From NCBI RefSeq assembly GCF_002797675.1, contig NZ_PGEX01000001.1, positions 1,302,001-1,366,000 of the forward strand: a stretch of 64,000 bases of DNA. Direction: 5' to 3'. The first letter of the stretch is position 1, and the number at the start of each line of letters is the position of its first letter. Position numbers and translations under genes: made by a program. Below the pieces are notes generated by a model. It saw only the letters and a program-made list of their open reading frames with translations, was not told where the DNA came from and did not search any database. The DNA is from Hallerella succinigenes (GTDB lineage Bacteria; Fibrobacterota; Fibrobacteria; Fibrobacterales; Fibrobacteraceae). Positions 16,657 to 24,895 of the stretch are shown piece by piece.

Positions 16657-17823
16657 TTAATACATGTGCGGAGGCGGCCAACGCGGATTCTTAGAACTCA
16701 TATCGACCTTATAGAAGTTCTTGTCGAAACGACCGTCATCTTCACCATAGAGGCGCATCACGTAACGAGACATCCACTTCGCGATTTTCAGAACGGTGAG
16801 CTTGTGACGCAGACGGCCCTGGCAGTCACGGTTCATAATATCCGGGATAGTGTTCGTCGTAAGGATTTCATCGATAGCCGGACTGTTGAGCTTTTCACGG
16901 GCTTCCGGGCTAGAATTGAAGTGAGACACGCAAAAGCAAACGCGGTTCGGCTTGCCGGTCTTCAGGTAGTCGCAGCATCGCACGATTGTAGAACCGGTAC
17001 GGACCATATCGTCGAACACAATCACGTCCTTGCCCTTGAGGTAGTCGAGCTGGACTTCACTTTCCGGAGAAAGGGACATGCTGACTTCACGTTCGCCAGT
17101 ACGAACCTTGCTCATGATCACGCGTTTGCACTTCGGCAGCTGGAGAGCGTCGAACATTGCGTTCACAAACGGAGTTGCACCTTTATCCGGTGCGACGATG
17201 ACGAGGTTATCGCCGTCCTTCCCGGTCTGCACAAAGTTAGAAGTCTTGATGTAGTGGGCATACATTTCCGTCGGAATCATGTTGTGGAAATGACCACCGA
17301 AAATTTCGCTGTAAAGGTTCTGGACCTTGACCGAGTGGTTATGCACTGTCACGACTTCGTCCACGCCCGCTTCCTTGAGGAGCTGAGCAAAGAGAAGAGC
17401 GGTAAACGGCTGACCGTCAAACTTCTTCAGGTCTGCAACCGGACGATCCTTTTCGAGATCGCCGACGCGGTGGGCTCCGCGGTCCTGGGCACTGTAGAAC
17501 AGGTCCGGTTCCACGAGAACAACGCCTTCGGCGCCATTTTCCTTAGCGGCACGGGCCAAAATGCAGACGCGCATGGCAAGGTCGTTACGGCTCCACTCGT
17601 GAGAAGTCGACGAGCAGATGAGGACGATCTTGCCCTTGAGGCGCTTACCGATGTTTTCGTCATCGTAAACGTCGAGCATGTAACGTGGACAGAATTCGGT
17701 GTTCGCATAGGTTTTGAGCGAAACCGTATCGGAAATGTCTTCACGAAGGCCGATGTATTGAGCAATGTCAATCGCAAACGGGTCGTCAGTGAAGGTTCCA
17801 GTAACAATGAATCGATCTTGCAT
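16657..17823 (-). CDS. prs: Ribose-phosphate pyrophosphokinase, long variant
   Basis: A 388-aa enzyme making PRPP from ribose-5-phosphate and ATP. Recognisable parts are the FYSAQDRGAHRVGDLEKDRPV stretch (flexible/regulatory loop region), VIVAPDKGATPFV, KVRTGEREVSMSL (catalytic flexible loop) and the PRPP-binding loop VIVFDDMVRTGSTIV. Usual bacterial Prs is about 315 aa, so this one is longer at both ends and its PRPP loop differs from the common DDMIDTAGT form. It could be a divergent class with a different allosteric response. The ATG at 17823 has AAGGA upstream; an upstream extension to 17931 has no ribosome site. Confidence 0.85.
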   Translation of the reverse strand: MQDRFIVTGTFTDDPFAIDIAQYIGLREDISDTVSLKTYANTEFCPRYMLDVYDDENIGKRLKGKIVLICSSTSHEWSRNDLAMRVCILARAAKENGAEGVVLVEPDLFYSAQDRGAHRVGDLEKDRPVADLKKFDGQPFTALLFAQLLKEAGVDEVVTVHNHSVKVQNLYSEIFGGHFHNMIPTEMYAHYIKTSNFVQTGKDGDNLVIVAPDKGATPFVNAMFDALQLPKCKRVIMSKVRTGEREVSMSLSPESEVQLDYLKGKDVIVFDDMVRTGSTIVRCCDYLKTGKPNRVCFCVSHFNSSPEAREKLNSPAIDEILTTNTIPDIMNRDCQGRLRHKLTVLKIAKWMSRYVMRLYGEDDGRFDKNFYKVDMSSKNPRWPPPHMY

Positions 17824-17851
17824 CCAAGAATCCTTTTTTGGGGGTATCCTA

Positions 17852-17880
17852 AAGATAGAAAATGATTTCTTTTGTGTTAA
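17852..17880 (-). promoter_or_regulatory. Candidate sigma70-type promoter for the PRPP synthetase gene
   Basis: TTAACA (17875-17880) and TATCTT (17852-17857) on the minus strand are separated by 17 bases, about 30 bases before the start codon. Confidence 0.5.
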
Positions 17881-17965
17881 GGCAAAAGCTTCGCACGAAA
17901 GACTTTCACAAAAATGTCGATTTTTATACAAAAAAGGGAAGATGCAACGAACAATCCAAAACCCA

Positions 17966-18040
17966 TAAAAACGAACCCGCCGGCATAGCCGGCGAGTTTG
18001 AATACATATAAAAAGGCCCAGGCAAATGCCTGAGCCTTTC
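17966..18040 (-). terminator. Tandem intrinsic terminators after the cellulase gene
   Basis: The first hairpin (AAAGGCTCAGGCA with its partner, 18012-18039) and the second (CGCCGGC/GCCGGCG, 17974-17999) each run into U-rich sequence on the minus strand. Two in series fit a strongly expressed gene. Confidence 0.8.
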
Positions 18041-18056
18041 GTTGCAACTTTTCGAA

Positions 18057-20177
18057 TTACTTCAAATTGATGCGAGCCGTGTACTTCTGGCTGCCCTGCT
18101 TGACAATCAAGAATGCCGGGCCGCGGAATCCGGTAGAGAGCTGAACGCTATTCGTGCCAGCCTTACCTGCGAAGTTCTGCTGAGAAACAACCTGGCCCAG
18201 ACCGTTCAAGAGAAGAGCCTGGCCCTTCGCTGCACTCGAAGCGGTGAACATCGCCGTGACCGTGCCACGCTGAATATTCACATGCATCTTGGCAGGGACT
18301 GACGCTGCCTGCTTCTGAATGCCTTGTGTTCCCAAAGAACCGACCGTCAGAATCTTAGCCGGAAGTTCCGGAACCACCAATTCCGCATTCTTAATAATGC
18401 CTTCCGTTTCGCCCGTCACCGACTTGTTAAAGGTGGCGAGAGTATCTGCAGAACCGTCTTTCTTCAGAAGCACGATGTTATCGATCGTAACCGTTCCCGT
18501 CACCTGCGTGCCGTAAACGTTGATACCAAAAGCCTGAACGTTTGTCGGCGTTGCAAGATCCATTCCGTTCGAGCTCAGCGGGAACACATAATTCGCCCAC
18601 TGCCCATCCAGGATATCGTCTGTCGAAAAGTTGAAATCGCTCCACGCCCAATTCGTGCCGGACATGGCAAACGGGCTAAGAGCGATCCAGCCATAAGATT
18701 CTCCCTTCAGAGGGGCATAGTCCAAATCCACCTTAGCGAGGAAGGAAACGCCTACATAGTTGCTCCAATCCTTACCGCCGACATTCAAACGGAATGTACC
18801 CGTTTCGTTCGTATCCGAACTAGCTTTCGTATAAGTCAATTGAACCGCACGGTTAGAAACGTCGAGGCTTGCCGTCACGAGGGAGTCAATGATGTCGCCT
18901 TCCAAAGTGTCAAGACCGTAAGCAGAACGCATCGCATTCAAAACGTTGTAATCGTAAATGCCGCTGTGGCCATTCTGACGCAAAATAATCGTGTGATCGG
19001 CATCTCCTTCAGCACCGATATCCCATGCGAACGGAACAAAGCCATACTGGTTCGAAAGTTCGTTCACTCGCTTGTACCAAGTGACTCGGGAATTCAAATG
19101 TTTGCGAAGGTTTTCGCCCGAAAGTTGCGGGCGTTTGATCACCGCATATTCACCGATGACCACCGGGTAACCCTTATCGACAAAGGCAGCCTTGATAGCC
19201 GCGAAGACAGAGTCCGTATAAGCCGGACCTGCATACTGATTTTCGTTCAGCACATAAGTCGTATCGTTTCCAGAGATCACCTTTTGACGGTTTGCATTGT
19301 GAGCGATATCCGTCGTGGAATAGTTTTCTTCGCCCCAGTAATAGAAGCAGTTGCCCCAGTATTCATCTTGTTTCATCAAAGAGAACTGATACGGATAGAA
19401 GTGGAATTCCGCCATCAAATAACCAACGCCCGCCGGATCGCGCGGCATGTTATTGGCAAAAAGGGAAAGCATCAAAGCTTCATCGGTACGCGGAGCCTGC
19501 ACGACGATCGTACGGGTTGCGTTGTTTCCGCCCGTAGAGCGGACTGCGTTAATCATCGTTTCATGATAGCGATTCAACAAAGCCACACGTTCTGCAGTAA
19601 ACTGGACCTGGCCAGACGAAAGCCAAACGTCATTCACGCCCGGTTCGTTTGCACTGCCGAAAAGCACATGTTCGTCGAAATCCTTGAACTTGTTTGCAAT
19701 CTGCGTCCAGAACTGGCCCTGGAGCTTGTTCACCAAGGCAGAGTCCGTCGTTGCGGTAGACGATTCACCCGTAGGATGGGAACCCGCAAAAACATTGTCT
19801 TCAAGCCAACCGGTATCCCAGTGGCTGTTGAGGAAGGCATACATGCCGTTGTCGACAACCATCTTCACGACGGTGTAAACAGAGTCGAGCCAACCTTCGT
19901 TAATGGTACCCGTCGTCGGATCGGCATGGGTATACCAAGCCGTCGGAATACGCACCGACGAAAAACCCGCCTTTGCAATATCCTGAATGTACTGTTCAGT
20001 CGGGAACGAGTTGCCCCAGCAATTCATATTGGTGCAAGAGCTTGTAATAGGCACTTCCATCGTGTTACCGATGTTAATACCAAAGCCCATACTCTGCTGG
20101 ATGGTAGCCGCATTCGGAAGAGCCCACGCCTGAGCGGCAAGAGCCGTTGCAGCCATCAACGGAATCAAGTTTCTCAT
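18057..20177 (-). CDS. Secreted GH5 endoglucanase with CBM11-like module and C-terminal tail domain
   Basis: A 706-aa cellulase. The signal peptide is residues 1-19. The GH5 barrel (about 25-420) has SVRIPTAWYTH, an NSHWDTGW loop, the acid/base Glu178 in SANEPGVND, HFYPYQF and the nucleophile Glu343 in VVIGEYAVI. A beta-sandwich of CBM11/CIA30 type covers about 430-590 (WSDFNFS, TVTIDNIVLLKK). The final 90 residues (about 615-706) form an Ile/Gly-rich strand domain ending KYTARINLK, resembling C-terminal sorting domains of Fibrobacter-Bacteroidetes secreted enzymes. It cuts beta-1,4-glucan outside the cell. It is transcribed alone with tandem terminators. Confidence 0.88.
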   Translation of the reverse strand: MRNLIPLMAATALAAQAWALPNAATIQQSMGFGINIGNTMEVPITSSCTNMNCWGNSFPTEQYIQDIAKAGFSSVRIPTAWYTHADPTTGTINEGWLDSVYTVVKMVVDNGMYAFLNSHWDTGWLEDNVFAGSHPTGESSTATTDSALVNKLQGQFWTQIANKFKDFDEHVLFGSANEPGVNDVWLSSGQVQFTAERVALLNRYHETMINAVRSTGGNNATRTIVVQAPRTDEALMLSLFANNMPRDPAGVGYLMAEFHFYPYQFSLMKQDEYWGNCFYYWGEENYSTTDIAHNANRQKVISGNDTTYVLNENQYAGPAYTDSVFAAIKAAFVDKGYPVVIGEYAVIKRPQLSGENLRKHLNSRVTWYKRVNELSNQYGFVPFAWDIGAEGDADHTIILRQNGHSGIYDYNVLNAMRSAYGLDTLEGDIIDSLVTASLDVSNRAVQLTYTKASSDTNETGTFRLNVGGKDWSNYVGVSFLAKVDLDYAPLKGESYGWIALSPFAMSGTNWAWSDFNFSTDDILDGQWANYVFPLSSNGMDLATPTNVQAFGINVYGTQVTGTVTIDNIVLLKKDGSADTLATFNKSVTGETEGIIKNAELVVPELPAKILTVGSLGTQGIQKQAASVPAKMHVNIQRGTVTAMFTASSAAKGQALLLNGLGQVVSQQNFAGKAGTNSVQLSTGFRGPAFLIVKQGSQKYTARINLK

Positions 20178-20253
20178 AGACCAACCTCTATATATAGTGA
20201 CAGCCTAAATCTAAATTTCTATGCGTCCAAACACCCGAATGTAAACTTTTGTT

Positions 20254-20275
20254 AATTGCAAAATCTTTTGCAATT
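20254..20275. promoter_or_regulatory. 22-bp perfect AT-rich palindrome between pyrC and the cellulase gene
   Basis: AATTGCAAAA and TTTTGCAATT arms surround a TC centre. It lies 77 bases upstream of the cellulase start and 9 bases after the pyrC stop. It may be a factor-independent terminator for pyrC or an operator for the cellulase gene. Confidence 0.45.
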
Positions 20276-20283
20276 TAGTTAGA

Positions 20284-21285
20284 TCACTCCATTCGCTTCC
20301 ATTTTAGCGATTTTCCCGCAAAAAGGGGAACAGCACCATCTACAATCTCCGGAACCGTCCACGGGTCTTCGACATAGACGACCTTTTTTGTCTGTCGCGG
20401 AATCCGGTAAAAATCCGCACCAAAAGCGCCGATAAAGTTCGAAAGTTTGTCGAGTTCACCGGCTTCTTCAAAAATCTGGATCAAAGCTGGGACGGCGACC
20501 GGAGCCGTATAGACGCCTGCCGCACCACAGCAACATTCCTTTTTGCTCTGAGCGTGAGGTGCCGAATCCGAGCCGAAGAAGAACTTCGGATTTCCGCTGA
20601 ACGCCGCTTTTCGAAGCGCTTCGCGGTCTTCCGGGCGTTTAGGCGTCGGCTTGCAAAAGTGATGCGGCTGAAGGGAACCGCCGATGATATCGTCCAAGGT
20701 GTGCAACAGATGGTGCACCGTGATCGTCGCCGCCACGTTCTGCGGCAAGCGAAGGACCTCTTCCACGGAAGCCTTGGTCGAAAGATGTTCAAAAACGATG
20801 CGCAGTTTCGGAAAATGTTCTGCCAGGTATTCCACGCGGCGGATAAATTCCTTTTCGCGGTCGAGGCAGAAAGCGGTCGGTTCTTCACCGTGAATGCACA
20901 GCACCAGTCCGAGTTTTTCCATTTCGGCGACGACAGGGAGAATGGAATCGAAGTCCGAGACGCCGTCTTCGCTGTTCGTGGTGACGCCCGCCGGATAATA
21001 CTTTCCGGCAACGGCACCCGCTTCTTTCATCTGCTTTAGATCTTCCGGGGTGAATTTCGCATTCAGTTTGAACGTCAAAAGCAAATCGAGGCCCGGAGCG
21101 GCCTGCTGAATCTGGGATCGGTAATCCTGAATTTGTGCAGCACTTGTAATCGGCGGAACCGTATTCGGCATCACGAGAATGCGGCCAAATTCCTTCGCAA
21201 TAGACTTTGCATAGTTTTCTAGCAACACGCCTTGGCGAAGGTGTACATGGAAATCATCGGGTAACGGAAGTTCTAACATTTTCAT
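20284..21285 (-). CDS. pyrC: Dihydroorotase (class II, PyrC type)
   Basis: A 333-aa metal-dependent amidohydrolase that closes carbamoyl-aspartate to dihydroorotate in pyrimidine synthesis. The metal-binding DDFHVHLRQG motif is near residue 15, with PNTVPPI and GVTTNSEDG (the KYYPAGVTT carbamylated Lys region), then the CIHGEE, FEHLSTK, TVHHLLHT and FFGSDSAPH ligand blocks. This order matches E. coli-type PyrC. The start is uncertain: ATGs at 21303, 21285 and 21279 are all in frame and none has a clear ribosome site; 21285 fits the usual N-terminal length best. Confidence 0.93.
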   Translation of the reverse strand: MKMLELPLPDDFHVHLRQGVLLENYAKSIAKEFGRILVMPNTVPPITSAAQIQDYRSQIQQAAPGLDLLLTFKLNAKFTPEDLKQMKEAGAVAGKYYPAGVTTNSEDGVSDFDSILPVVAEMEKLGLVLCIHGEEPTAFCLDREKEFIRRVEYLAEHFPKLRIVFEHLSTKASVEEVLRLPQNVAATITVHHLLHTLDDIIGGSLQPHHFCKPTPKRPEDREALRKAAFSGNPKFFFGSDSAPHAQSKKECCCGAAGVYTAPVAVPALIQIFEEAGELDKLSNFIGAFGADFYRIPRQTKKVVYVEDPWTVPEIVDGAVPLFAGKSLKWKRME

Positions 21286-21323
21286 CACAAAAGAAAATAG
21301 CATTTTTAATATATATTAAGGTC

Positions 21324-22811
21324 ATGATTCCCCTCCGCAAACTTCTCGTTCCCCTGTCTTCCATCGCCGTCCTCTGTTCTTGCAGCGTAGAATTTGATAC
21401 CCGCGGAGCCGAACGCCTGCAGTTCAGCTACACAAATCCGCCCAACATCAAAACGGACTATGAAGTTCTCCTGGGAAATCTCGAAGCGAAAAAGTATCAA
21501 GACATTCACGGGCCAGTTAAACACATTTCCCAAAAGAACTACGTCATCGCCAAAGACGCCGACGGCAATCTACTCGAGCCCCATTTTTCGGGAACCGTCG
21601 AAATCCACCACCTGCCGACAGGCGAAATGGCAGATTTCGCAAGCTATGACAGCACAGGCAGCTTAACGAGCCTTGCCCAAGTGATTCACAAGGCAAACCG
21701 TCGCGAAATCTACGTCCACGTTTTTGATTCAAACCGAGACTACGTTTACTTCCTCGGAAACGACAACCGCATTGTCGAAGAAACGGGAACGCCTTTCTAC
21801 CGTCAAAGCCCGGTCGACCATTCCTGGAATTCCGCAGACGGGCATCTCTCCTGGGAAGAAAACAGCAAGCATCAGATTATAGCCGCCTCGGGCAACACGC
21901 CGAGCGTCCAGTTCCGCCATCTGTACGAATATGGCGAAAACGACTCCCTTGTCCGCATTGTCGCTATGGATGCAAACGGCAAAAAAATCGGTTCGATCAA
22001 ACGGGAATTTCAAGATTCCCTTTTAAAGAAAGTGGAATTCCGATTTGATGAGCGTCTGTTCTACCCCGATCTTTTGAATTATACCGAAACGTACCAGTAC
22101 GACTCCAAAGGCCGTTTAACGCATCTCATCACCCAGCATTCCAAAGCCTGGTCCCCCAAGAACGACACCGTCCTTTATGTTTACCGCGACAGTGCCGACA
22201 TTTCGGAACGTACCGTTTACCGCCACGGCGAAAAGGAATCCCGCACCGTTTACGACTCCCACGGAAACGCCGTCCTGATCGAAACACACGGATCCTTTGT
22301 GTATGAAGGCGCTGACGGTACCGCAGAATCCTACGATGTTGAACGCCTTGTCCGCAAAATCGAATATTACGAGTCGCCCGCAAAAAAGGATTCCACGGCA
22401 ACGGACTCCGTGGCACAAGTGCCCCAGGAAAAGCAGGACTTCATTTCTCTTTCCGCAGACGAATTCTTCCGCGAAACCAAAGACTCTTCCGTTTATTACT
22501 GCATTCCTTCCAAGGGTCGCATTTTCTGCCGTACCTTGAACAAAGTTCCGGGAACGCTCTTTTTAAACTTTATCGAAAGCATCACCTATAAAAATACAAG
22601 CGAAGTCTTCCTCAAAAAGAATGCGGCAAAGCCGACAAGTCCGCGCCTTGTTTCGGGCGGTAAATGCGCTTTGGTTTTGAACACGAGCGTAGAAGACAAC
22701 GGGATTCTCTTTACCAATTCCCTCGTAAAGATGAAGCGGAATCCCTACTCGCAATTCTTTGGAGATACACTTTCGTTCTCCACCCAAAAATTCCCCTGCA
22801 AATTGAAATAA
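21324..22811 (+). CDS. Lipoprotein with YD-repeat-like strands, unknown role
   Basis: A 495-aa predicted lipoprotein. The ATG at 21324 gives a signal peptide ending in a VLCSC lipobox. The mature chain contains spaced YDS-G strand repeats (YDSKGRLTHL, YDSHGNAVLIE, YDVERLVRKIEYY) and similar GE-D-SY turns, resembling RHS/YD or MORN-like beta repeats. No toxin or protease core is visible. It diverges from pyrC with only 38 bases between the starts, so both promoters must overlap that gap. An earlier in-frame start at 21207 would overlap pyrC and remove the signal peptide position, so it was not used. Confidence 0.65.
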   Translation: MIPLRKLLVPLSSIAVLCSCSVEFDTRGAERLQFSYTNPPNIKTDYEVLLGNLEAKKYQDIHGPVKHISQKNYVIAKDADGNLLEPHFSGTVEIHHLPTGEMADFASYDSTGSLTSLAQVIHKANRREIYVHVFDSNRDYVYFLGNDNRIVEETGTPFYRQSPVDHSWNSADGHLSWEENSKHQIIAASGNTPSVQFRHLYEYGENDSLVRIVAMDANGKKIGSIKREFQDSLLKKVEFRFDERLFYPDLLNYTETYQYDSKGRLTHLITQHSKAWSPKNDTVLYVYRDSADISERTVYRHGEKESRTVYDSHGNAVLIETHGSFVYEGADGTAESYDVERLVRKIEYYESPAKKDSTATDSVAQVPQEKQDFISLSADEFFRETKDSSVYYCIPSKGRIFCRTLNKVPGTLFLNFIESITYKNTSEVFLKKNAAKPTSPRLVSGGKCALVLNTSVEDNGILFTNSLVKMKRNPYSQFFGDTLSFSTQKFPCKLK

Positions 22812-22824
22812 GAAACCCCAAAAA

Positions 22825-23046
22825 TCAGTCGTCGATTTCGACAACCTTTCGGCTATTGGTAGAACCCATCGCAACGCGGACCGCGCTTTTGGGCTTTTTG
22901 AAATATTCTGCGATGACTTTACAGACAGCTTCGTTCGCCTTGCCTTCAACGGGAGGCGCTTTCACGTCAACTTTGTAGGAGCCGTCGGGTTGCGGAACAA
23001 CGCTTTCGCGTTTGCTCCGAGCATGGACTTTTATCTGGATCTTCAT
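22825..23046 (-). CDS. DUF167 / YggU family protein
   Basis: A 73-aa protein with the complete family pattern: KVHARSKRES near the start, a VDVKAPPVEGKANEAV core and a terminal GSTNSRKVVEI strand. The function of the family is unknown; it is often next to DivIVA/YggT-type genes, as here. It overlaps the DivIVA-like gene by 4 bases and is probably translated from the same message. Confidence 0.88.
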   Translation of the reverse strand: MKIQIKVHARSKRESVVPQPDGSYKVDVKAPPVEGKANEAVCKVIAEYFKKPKSAVRVAMGSTNSRKVVEIDD

Positions 23047-23516
23047 TCCGGAAATTCCGGAGCCTGTTCCTTTTCCATCGCGGCAAGCAGGTCGGACTGG
23101 CTCTTGATCATAGCGCGGATGCGGATAAAATAGTTCGTGCGGAGCTGCTTCAGCTGTTCGATTTCAGAGCGGAGATCTTCGGCTTCGCGCTTCGTATTTT
23201 CCACTTCGTGCTGGGCGCGGGTCTTTGCTTCGGCAACAATCAGTTCGCCTTCCTTTTCGGCGTTGCGCTTGATCTCTTCCATCGTGCGCTGCATTGTGAC
23301 CGCCGCATCCTGAATCGTCTTTTCGATTTGCTTGTAATAGTTCACACGTTCTTCTGCAATTTTCAAACGTTCCGTGAGCTCGGTACGGTTACGACCGGAT
23401 TCTTCAAAAGCCTTGGCGGCCGTTTCGAGAAAAGCCTTGACCTCTTCCGGGTCAAAACCGCCAAAGCGTTTGGTGTGGAAAGTCTGGTTGCGGATGTCGA
23501 GCGGCGTGAGTTCCAT
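23043..23516 (-). CDS. divIVA: DivIVA-domain coiled-coil protein
   Basis: A 157-aa protein. The N-terminal block LTPLDIRNQTFHTKRFGGFDPEEVKAFLE is the DivIVA membrane-binding lipid-insertion domain, followed by a long coiled coil (about 35-150) with KRNAEKEGELIVAEAKTRA heptads. DivIVA proteins bind curved membrane and guide polar growth or division. In Gram-negative bacteria the family is less studied. The symbol is by homology only, and it is shorter than Bacillus DivIVA. Confidence 0.82.
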   Translation of the reverse strand: MELTPLDIRNQTFHTKRFGGFDPEEVKAFLETAAKAFEESGRNRTELTERLKIAEERVNYYKQIEKTIQDAAVTMQRTMEEIKRNAEKEGELIVAEAKTRAQHEVENTKREAEDLRSEIEQLKQLRTNYFIRIRAMIKSQSDLLAAMEKEQAPEFPE

Positions 23517-23584
23517 GAAATAAACCTCTGATTACCCATAATATAGGATTTAAATTTTAGGCGGAATGTGGAGTGAGATAAAAA

Positions 23585-23730
23585 CCATCCCTAAAACCGA
23601 ACAACCGCATTTACTCCGCCACGCTTTTCGATAAAATTGAGTTCGGGGAAAATCATCAATTGCAGCGCACTGGATTCGCCACCGCGCTTTCGCAGCTTAT
23701 AACGATCGAGCGCAGCTTGGTATTCATCGC
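23585..23730. repeat. Direct repeat copy 1 (shared 3' end of A genes)
   Basis: A 146-base block that codes the last 45 or so residues of gene A1 and the start of the following B-type frame. It matches 24381-24526 with about one mismatch and 26674-26819 with about three. Confidence 0.85.
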
Positions 23731-24118
23731 GCTTATTGGCATGTCCTTTGTGGACAATATACTTGTAAGTGTTGTACGAAAGAACAGGAATACCCACGCC
23801 AAGAAAAGGGATGGAAGTTAATAGGCTTAAAGATCCTAAAACATTCCCGGCAACATTCTCGTAAGGATCGTTTGAATTGTACAATATGGCGTATAGTCCA
23901 AACCCGACAAGAGCCCCCCCTACAACGGTCAAACTCCCCCCTGCAATCATTCCAATCACATTTGGCCTGGAGTACGCCTGGTAGTTTTCTTCCGCAATCA
24001 AGTCATAATATATCTTGGCGCTATCGATCGTTGATTGAGGCGAAGTAATCTCGTGACCAAAACTGAAATTATATGAAACGGCAAAAAAGAATGCGACTAT
24101 AATTTTCTTTAAATTCAT
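23591..24118 (-). CDS. Family A membrane protein, copy A1 (tandem paralogue)
   Basis: A 175-aa protein of unknown function. It has an N-terminal signal-like segment (MNLKKIIVAFFFAVSY), two Gly-rich membrane helices (about 55-80 and 90-115) and a basic segment DRYKLRKRGG. The C-terminal strand ends NAVVRF, an aromatic end like that of barrel proteins. The start overlaps the stop of B1 by 4 bases (ATGA). It is the last and intact member of the array. AT-rich codon use differs from flanking housekeeping genes and suggests acquisition. Confidence 0.7.
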   Translation of the reverse strand: MNLKKIIVAFFFAVSYNFSFGHEITSPQSTIDSAKIYYDLIAEENYQAYSRPNVIGMIAGGSLTVVGGALVGFGLYAILYNSNDPYENVAGNVLGSLSLLTSIPFLGVGIPVLSYNTYKYIVHKGHANKRDEYQAALDRYKLRKRGGESSALQLMIFPELNFIEKRGGVNAVVRF

Positions 24119-24406
24119 TGCTCTAGCTTCCCGTCCAACATCTTTTCAATTGTTATAATTCCTCCATGCTTTGTTTTAACGGTCCATTGAAAAATCACGA
24201 TGTTCAATCGAATATTTTATTGATGTTGGTTCTTCCTCGCATATTTCGTAAAGATCGAAATCCTTTTTTATTTCAAGCGGGATGTTTTTACATGATCTCA
24301 AGACCGAACCAATCATCATGGAACTATTCGGCAACAGCCGATAATTAATTTTTGTTATTTGAGCTTGAATTAAAATTTTACCATCCCTAAAACCGAACAA
24401 CCGCAT
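24115..24406 (-). pseudogene. Family B gene copy B1, frameshifted
   Basis: The reading frame starts MRLFGFRDGKIL at 24406 inside the end of A2, as in copy B2, but 5 bases (TATAT in the plus strand, present in B2 and B3) are missing near 24182. This gives a premature stop after SMDR at 24176. The original last codons still exist in another frame, down to the A1 start. Confidence 0.8.
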
Positions 24407-24526
24407 TTACTCCGCCACGTTTTTCGATAAAATTGAGTTCGGGGAAAATCATCAATTGCAGCGCACTGGATTCGCCACCGCGCTTTCGCAGCTTATAACG
24501 ATCGAGCGCAGCTTGGTATTCATCGC
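24381..24526. repeat. Direct repeat copy 2 (shared 3' end of A genes)
   Basis: The same 146-base block at the 3' end of A2, differing from copy 1 by about one base. Confidence 0.85.
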
Positions 24527-24850
24527 TTTTTCTAAGATGACCTTTATGGACATTGTATTGATAGATATTATATATTAAAATGGGAGTTCCAATAAGGTAA
24601 AAAGGAACTGATATGGCAAGCATAATGCTACCGGCTATTGTCGTAAAAATCTCATCGGTTGCATCACCGTTTTTGTAATTCATCCCATATATTCCTCCGA
24701 CCAAGAAAAATGTACCTACTCCCATAATTCCACCTCCAACAATCATGCCGACAATATTTGGCTTGTAATCAGAATTATAATAGTCGTCCCTTAAAATCCC
24801 GCCCAGCCCGCATAACTATTGGGAAAAACTGATTTCTACCCTGTGAAAAT

Positions 24851-24895
24851 ATTGCAAGGTTTTCTAAAATATGATTGAAAACCTTGCAATTTTTT
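24851..24895 (+). terminator. Terminator-like hairpin directly before the transposase start (copy 1)
   Basis: A perfect 14-bp stem (24851-24864 with 24877-24890) is followed by six T that end at the base before the ATG. It should stop outside transcription entering the transposase gene. Confidence 0.7.

Noticed and set aside
16552-16681. Upstream extension of nhaA
   Set aside because: It would cross the PRPP synthetase terminator and lacks a ribosome site; the ATG at 16552 has AGGAAG.
18324-20255. Long plus-strand frame (643 codons) opposite the cellulase gene
   Set aside because: Antisense shadow of the GH5 gene; no family match or start signal.
24166-24348. 60-codon plus-strand frame within the B1 region
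   Set aside because: It is the complement of the frameshifted B1 gene, with no start signal.
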